Below are positions 30,701 through 33,753 of a stretch of 33,753 nt of DNA, in pieces. A program made the translations under genes and the position numbers. Under the pieces are notes generated by a model. That model worked only from the letters and a program-made list of their open reading frames with translations. It searched no databases and was not told where the DNA came from. Numbering within the stretch: the stretch's first letter is position 1; every line of letters starts with the position of its first letter. The DNA comes from an uncultured Ruminococcus sp. (GTDB taxonomy: Bacteria; Bacillota; Clostridia; Oscillospirales; Acutalibacteraceae): assembly GCA_902785425.1 (NCBI GenBank), contig CACZYP010000041.1:1-33753 (forward strand). The letters run 5' to 3'.

Positions 30701-33665
30701 TATGTACACCGATGCAATGATAAGCGGCATCATGGACGCTTACGACGAAGCTATGACAAAGGCGTGCAGCGCACGTCTTGTGTCCGAGATAACTATCCTC
30801 AGCGAAAGCAATAAGGCAGTTTTAGACGAATGGAACAAGACAGACTGCGATTACGACACGTCTCAGACGATAGTTTCAATGTTTGAAAACGCAGCCGAAA
30901 AACACCCCGACAATATCGCCTGCGTTTACGGCGACAGAAAGCTCACATACCGTGAAGCAGACGAGATATCCGACAGGATAGCTGCATATATTTCGTCAAA
31001 GGGGCTTGCAAGAGGCGACGTTGTATCTATACTCATCGGCAGAGGCGAGTATATGGTAACGGCATCGATAGGCGCACTCAAAAGCGGCTGCGGCTACCAG
31101 CCTCTTGATTCGACATATCCGCCCGAAAGACTGAACTTCATGGTAAAGGATTCCGGCGCAAAACTGCTCATCACGCAGCGCTCACTTCGTGACAAGGTTT
31201 CTGAATACAGCGGTGAGGTGCTTTACGTTGACGAGCCTTTTGACACCGATACCGCCGTTTTGAAAGCTGCCGTAAAACCGCAGCCGCAAGACCTTTTCAC
31301 GCTTCTTTACACATCGGGCACAACGGGCTTGCCGAAAGGCGTTCGCCTTACTCATGAAAACCTTGTATGCTTCGTTGAGTGGTACCATAAGTATTACTCT
31401 CTTGAGCCGGGCGCATTTGTAGGCGCTTACGCAAGCTACGGCTTCGATGCGAACATGATGGATATGTTCGTGCCGCTTACAAAGGGTGCTGCCTGCGTTA
31501 TCGTTTCGGAAGAGATGCGGCTTGATCTTGCCGCAATGAACGAGTATATGGAGCGAAACAACGTTACCCATATGTTCATGACAACTCAGGTAGGCCGTCA
31601 GTTTGCCGTTGATATGGAGAACAGCAAGCTCAGATACCTTCTCACGGGCGGCGAAACGCTCACCCCGTGCGATCCGCCGAAGGGCTTTGATCTTTACAAT
31701 GTTTATGGTCCAACCGAGTGTACGATACTCTGCACTTACTACCGTGTTGACGAAAAGCTGCCGAGCTTCCCGATAGGAAAAGCTCTCGATAACGTGCGGC
31801 TTTACGTTGTTGATTCTGATGGTCACATGCTGCCTGCCGGCGCTGTAGGCGAGCTGTGGATAGCAGGCCCCCACGTAGGCGACGGTTATCTCAACCGCCC
31901 CGAAAAAACTGCCGAAAGCTTTATCGACAATCCGTTTACATCAGACGAAAAGTACCGCCGTGTTTACAAATCGGGCGATATCGTAAGATTTGCCTTTGAC
32001 GGAAACCTTGAATTCATCGGCAGAAAAGACCGTCAGGTAAAGATAAGAGGCTTCCGTATAGAGCTTACGGAGGTAGAGGGCGTTATCCGTGAATTTGAGG
32101 GCATCACAGACGCTACTGTTGCGGCGTTTGACAACCCCTCAGGAGGGAAATACATCGCCGCTTACGTTGTAGGCGACGGCACGATAGATATTGACGCTCT
32201 GAAAGAGTACATCAGAGAGAACAAGCCACCGTACATGGTTCCCGAAGCTATAATGCAGATAGACCGCATTCCGCTCAATCAGAACGGCAAGGTCAACCGC
32301 AGAGCGCTGCCTGTTCCGGAAAGACATGCAGCAGAGCTGATCGCTCCGAAAAACAAGATGCAGCAGGATATCTTCGACTGCGTTAAAGAAGCTCTCGGTC
32401 ACGATCAGTTCGGCATCACGACAGATATCTACGAGGCAGGGCTTACATCTATCAGCTCTATCAAACTCAACGTCCTGCTCTCCAAAAAGTTTGAAGCGGT
32501 CATCAAGACGTCCGATCTGAAAGCGAATCCCACAGTCGAAGCACTCGAAAGATTCCTGCTCGGTGCGTCCTCAGCCGAAGCGCATGAGGTGCTTTCAAGC
32601 TATCCGCTAAGCTCAACGCAGGAGGGCGTTTTCGTAGACTGCATGGCGAATATGGGCAGCACCGTATATAATATCCCGTTCCTGTTCAGGCTCGGTGAGA
32701 AAACGGAGCTTACAAAGCTTAAAGCCGCTCTTGAAAAAGCAGTCAGAGCTCACCCTTATCTGCTTACAAAGCTTGTTATGGACAAAAACGGCGATATCCT
32801 GCAAATGCGTGACGACAGCGCAGAGTTCGATATACCGATCATTTCGGGCATGGATAAAGAAAAGCTTGTCCGCCCGTTCACTATAGTCAATTCACGCCTT
32901 TTCAGATTCGAGCTTTACAGAGAGTACGACGGCAATTATCTCTTTATGGATATCCATCACCTTATTGCCGACGGTTCGTCTTATGATATCCTTCTTAATG
33001 ACATCAAAAAGGCTTACGACGGCGAAGAGCTTATCATTGAGTCGTATTCGGCATACGATCTTGCTCTCGACACTGCAAAGGAAAAGAAAAACGGCGCATG
33101 CGAAAAGGCTCTGACGTTCTTTGACGAATACTTCGAGAGCTGCCCAAAAACTGTATTCGCAGCCGATAAATCCGACCGTGAGCCGTCCGTTGACAATGTT
33201 CGTTTTGAAAGCAAAACGATCTCTCCGAAACGCATTGAGGAGCTTTGCAGAAAGTACGGCGTTACCGAAAATGTGTTCTTTGCATCGGCGTTCGGTCTTG
33301 CGCTTGCACGCTACAATTTTGCCGGCAGTTCCGTATTTACAACGATCTATCACGGCAGAAACGACGGAAGACTTTCCGAAACGGTCGGCATGCTCGTAAA
33401 GACGTTCCCCGTTATCGCAAAGCCGACAGATGATATAGGCTCGTACCTTACAGCCATGAAAGACGAGATACTCGGAATGATGGACAACGATATCCTGCCG
33501 TTTTCCGAGATATCGCACCGCTACTCGATAACGCCCGATATAATGTTCGTATACCAGGGCGACAGCTTTGAGTTCTGCGACACATTCAAAGACGACGGCG
33601 TGAGCGGCTTTGCGCTCTCAGAGGAGATACCGCTTGAACTCAACGCCGCAAAAGCGCCCGGTTAG
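27786..33665 (+). CDS. Two-module nonribosomal peptide synthetase, order A-T-C-A-T-C
   Basis: 1959 residues, GAGGAGG ribosome binding site. A1 (about 15-505): YTSGSTGRPKG (165-175), FDVSIMEEF, NGYGPTETT (309-317), GYRTGDLA, NHKVDKKALP. T1 (about 512-588): AGLTSLG with Ser548. C1 (about 598-1000): active site HHIMADG (722-728). A2 (about 1030-1510): YTSGTTGLPKG (1175-1185), FDANMMDMF, NVYGPTECT, NGKVNRRALP. T2 (about 1520-1597): AGLTSIS with Ser1555. C2 (about 1605-1959): HHLIADG (1724-1730). Both A domains keep the Asp that grips the amino group (FDV, FDA) and the catalytic Lys, so both should activate amino acids; I cannot name the substrates. There is no thioesterase or reductase. C2 ends about 50 residues earlier than C1. 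The protein starts with A and ends with C, so chain start and release are unclear, and a further gene may lie beyond the window. Confidence 0.93.
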   Translation: MSNINNTAFENGFTSVVKLMEKQAHLSPDKTAVICADERLTYKEFNEKVNKAAHSLIEKGVKPETIAAVMLGRKPQAYIAQWAILKAGGAFLFISPDYPEERVRFILEDSKAACIITDDETKAIYDSFEPVEGCTAVLIDDLLANDNTADPDHEIGEHDLCYCIYTSGSTGRPKGVMIEHVNLFNFVDPNPKNFETRGVTERANVVLALAALTFDVSIMEEFISLTSGLTVVLATEEERHDPVLLAKRMEENGVECIMTTPSFLATMLEIPQTRNALKNVVSYDLGAEAFQPGLFEKISKINPNAYVMNGYGPTETTISCTMKVIDSEGCVTIGIPNANVYAYIIDENCNELPDGETGELLICGKGVGRGYVGLPEKNAAAFIEFNGMRGYRTGDLARITSDGEIEFHGRMDDQVKLRGLRIELGEIEEVLNSCPEITKAVVTVVDNSYLCAYYTAANTVDPEALKEFAAQRLAYYMVPDILMQIDEIPLTPNHKVDKKALPKPVFSQDGAEVPKTKMQQQIYDIIAKVTGNSMFGITTPLERAGLTSLGAMRLNVMLADAFGIVIRTGDLHEYNTVELLEQFIKKAEKPDEHEERDVYPLTGTQKGIFAECLKNPDSTLYNIPFLFSLPNDIDEEKLAAAVTKTVEAHPYMNVRFSISDDGTMLQKPFEDCFTPVIQRITEDEFEKLRAQLVRPFELIGGRLYRVEIYVTEAHKYMLVDLHHIMADGNSYDIFFEDIDKAYKGEQLTAEKYTGFDAAVTEEKRINNGAYDKAALFFDKIFDGVDTETLPVPDNRGEKPAKGLMSKRMGITKEKADALCRDLSVTPNTLFTGVFGIAAARFSNARDALFATIYNGRNDSRLDSTICMLVKTLPVYTKFDKNSLLSHYLIDVQEQLMQLMANDIYPFYEISAKYQLTSDLIFAYQAELTDDYPIGPFTAKGEDLSLDLPKEPLLLQVRLRDGEYYLEAEYRSDMYTDAMISGIMDAYDEAMTKACSARLVSEITILSESNKAVLDEWNKTDCDYDTSQTIVSMFENAAEKHPDNIACVYGDRKLTYREADEISDRIAAYISSKGLARGDVVSILIGRGEYMVTASIGALKSGCGYQPLDSTYPPERLNFMVKDSGAKLLITQRSLRDKVSEYSGEVLYVDEPFDTDTAVLKAAVKPQPQDLFTLLYTSGTTGLPKGVRLTHENLVCFVEWYHKYYSLEPGAFVGAYASYGFDANMMDMFVPLTKGAACVIVSEEMRLDLAAMNEYMERNNVTHMFMTTQVGRQFAVDMENSKLRYLLTGGETLTPCDPPKGFDLYNVYGPTECTILCTYYRVDEKLPSFPIGKALDNVRLYVVDSDGHMLPAGAVGELWIAGPHVGDGYLNRPEKTAESFIDNPFTSDEKYRRVYKSGDIVRFAFDGNLEFIGRKDRQVKIRGFRIELTEVEGVIREFEGITDATVAAFDNPSGGKYIAAYVVGDGTIDIDALKEYIRENKPPYMVPEAIMQIDRIPLNQNGKVNRRALPVPERHAAELIAPKNKMQQDIFDCVKEALGHDQFGITTDIYEAGLTSISSIKLNVLLSKKFEAVIKTSDLKANPTVEALERFLLGASSAEAHEVLSSYPLSSTQEGVFVDCMANMGSTVYNIPFLFRLGEKTELTKLKAALEKAVRAHPYLLTKLVMDKNGDILQMRDDSAEFDIPIISGMDKEKLVRPFTIVNSRLFRFELYREYDGNYLFMDIHHLIADGSSYDILLNDIKKAYDGEELIIESYSAYDLALDTAKEKKNGACEKALTFFDEYFESCPKTVFAADKSDREPSVDNVRFESKTISPKRIEELCRKYGVTENVFFASAFGLALARYNFAGSSVFTTIYHGRNDGRLSETVGMLVKTFPVIAKPTDDIGSYLTAMKDEILGMMDNDILPFSEISHRYSITPDIMFVYQGDSFEFCDTFKDDGVSGFALSEEIPLELNAAKAPG

Positions 33666-33753
33666 TTGTTTACAGGAAGAAGAAAAATAATACATCGCAA
33701 CGAGAAATATTGATGCCATAGCTTCACAGTTTAATAGTAACTTTTTAGGACAT

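Noticed and set aside
33661-33753. Frameshift that would restore the end of the last condensation domain
   Set aside because: The other two frames after 33660 give only short stretches that stop within about 25 codons and do not convincingly match the missing part of C1.
1-33753. tRNA and rRNA genes
   Set aside because: I looked for typical tRNA arms and rRNA core sequences and found none.

Overview
The window looks like chromosome of a gut or rumen Ruminococcus-type member of the Oscillospiraceae (Clostridia). The reasons are a very large secreted protein ending in a type I dockerin, a T-box-controlled trp operon, AGGAGG-type ribosome binding sites with sigma-A promoters at 16-17 bp spacing, a SpoIIM-like protein, and intergenic spaces filled with 7-nt-period repeats of the CAATTGA/CAATGGA kind. 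The species assignment is inference; no rRNA or tRNA gene is visible.

Layout. Positions 1-568: part of a mobile repeat, AT-rich DNA and a promoter. 569-3859 (+): phosphoglucomutase, a small unknown protein, and a CmpB-like membrane protein. 4077-8257 (-): a DUF624-like and a SpoIIM-like membrane protein, ProC, a small membrane protein, and a J-domain protein whose HPD motif is lost. 8692-16578 (-): a 2628-residue secreted dockerin protein starting at TTG, preceded at 16661-16825 by a 54-residue peptide with a double-glycine leader. Both appear to be transcribed from one promoter at about 17150 through a leader of roughly 320 nt that contains a strong hairpin. 17653-18291 (+): a lipoprotein. 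18842-24382 (-): promoter, Trp-type T-box and trpE-G-A-D-C-F, without trpB. 24480-24608 (-): an independent structured small RNA with its own promoter and terminator. 24627-25016 (-): a PBECR-type nuclease-like protein. 25140-33665 (+): a nonribosomal peptide locus consisting of an Sfp-type phosphopantetheinyl transferase, a MATE exporter fused to an anti-sigma-type ATPase domain, and a two-module NRPS.

How the genes work together. The trp genes form a tightly packed, partly overlapping operon that should be induced when tRNA-Trp is uncharged (specifier UGG); the beta subunit of tryptophan synthase must come from elsewhere. At the right edge, the transferase would activate the carrier domains of the NRPS, and the MATE fusion, 11 bp upstream of the NRPS, is the obvious candidate exporter. 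The NRPS has the order A-T-C-A-T-C, and its last condensation domain stops about 50 residues short of the first one.

The least expected items are the GG-leader peptide in front of the giant dockerin gene, the unassigned small RNA, the MATE-ATPase fusion with its NRPS, and a MITE-like element nested inside an intergenic repeat whose empty site is present elsewhere in the same window.
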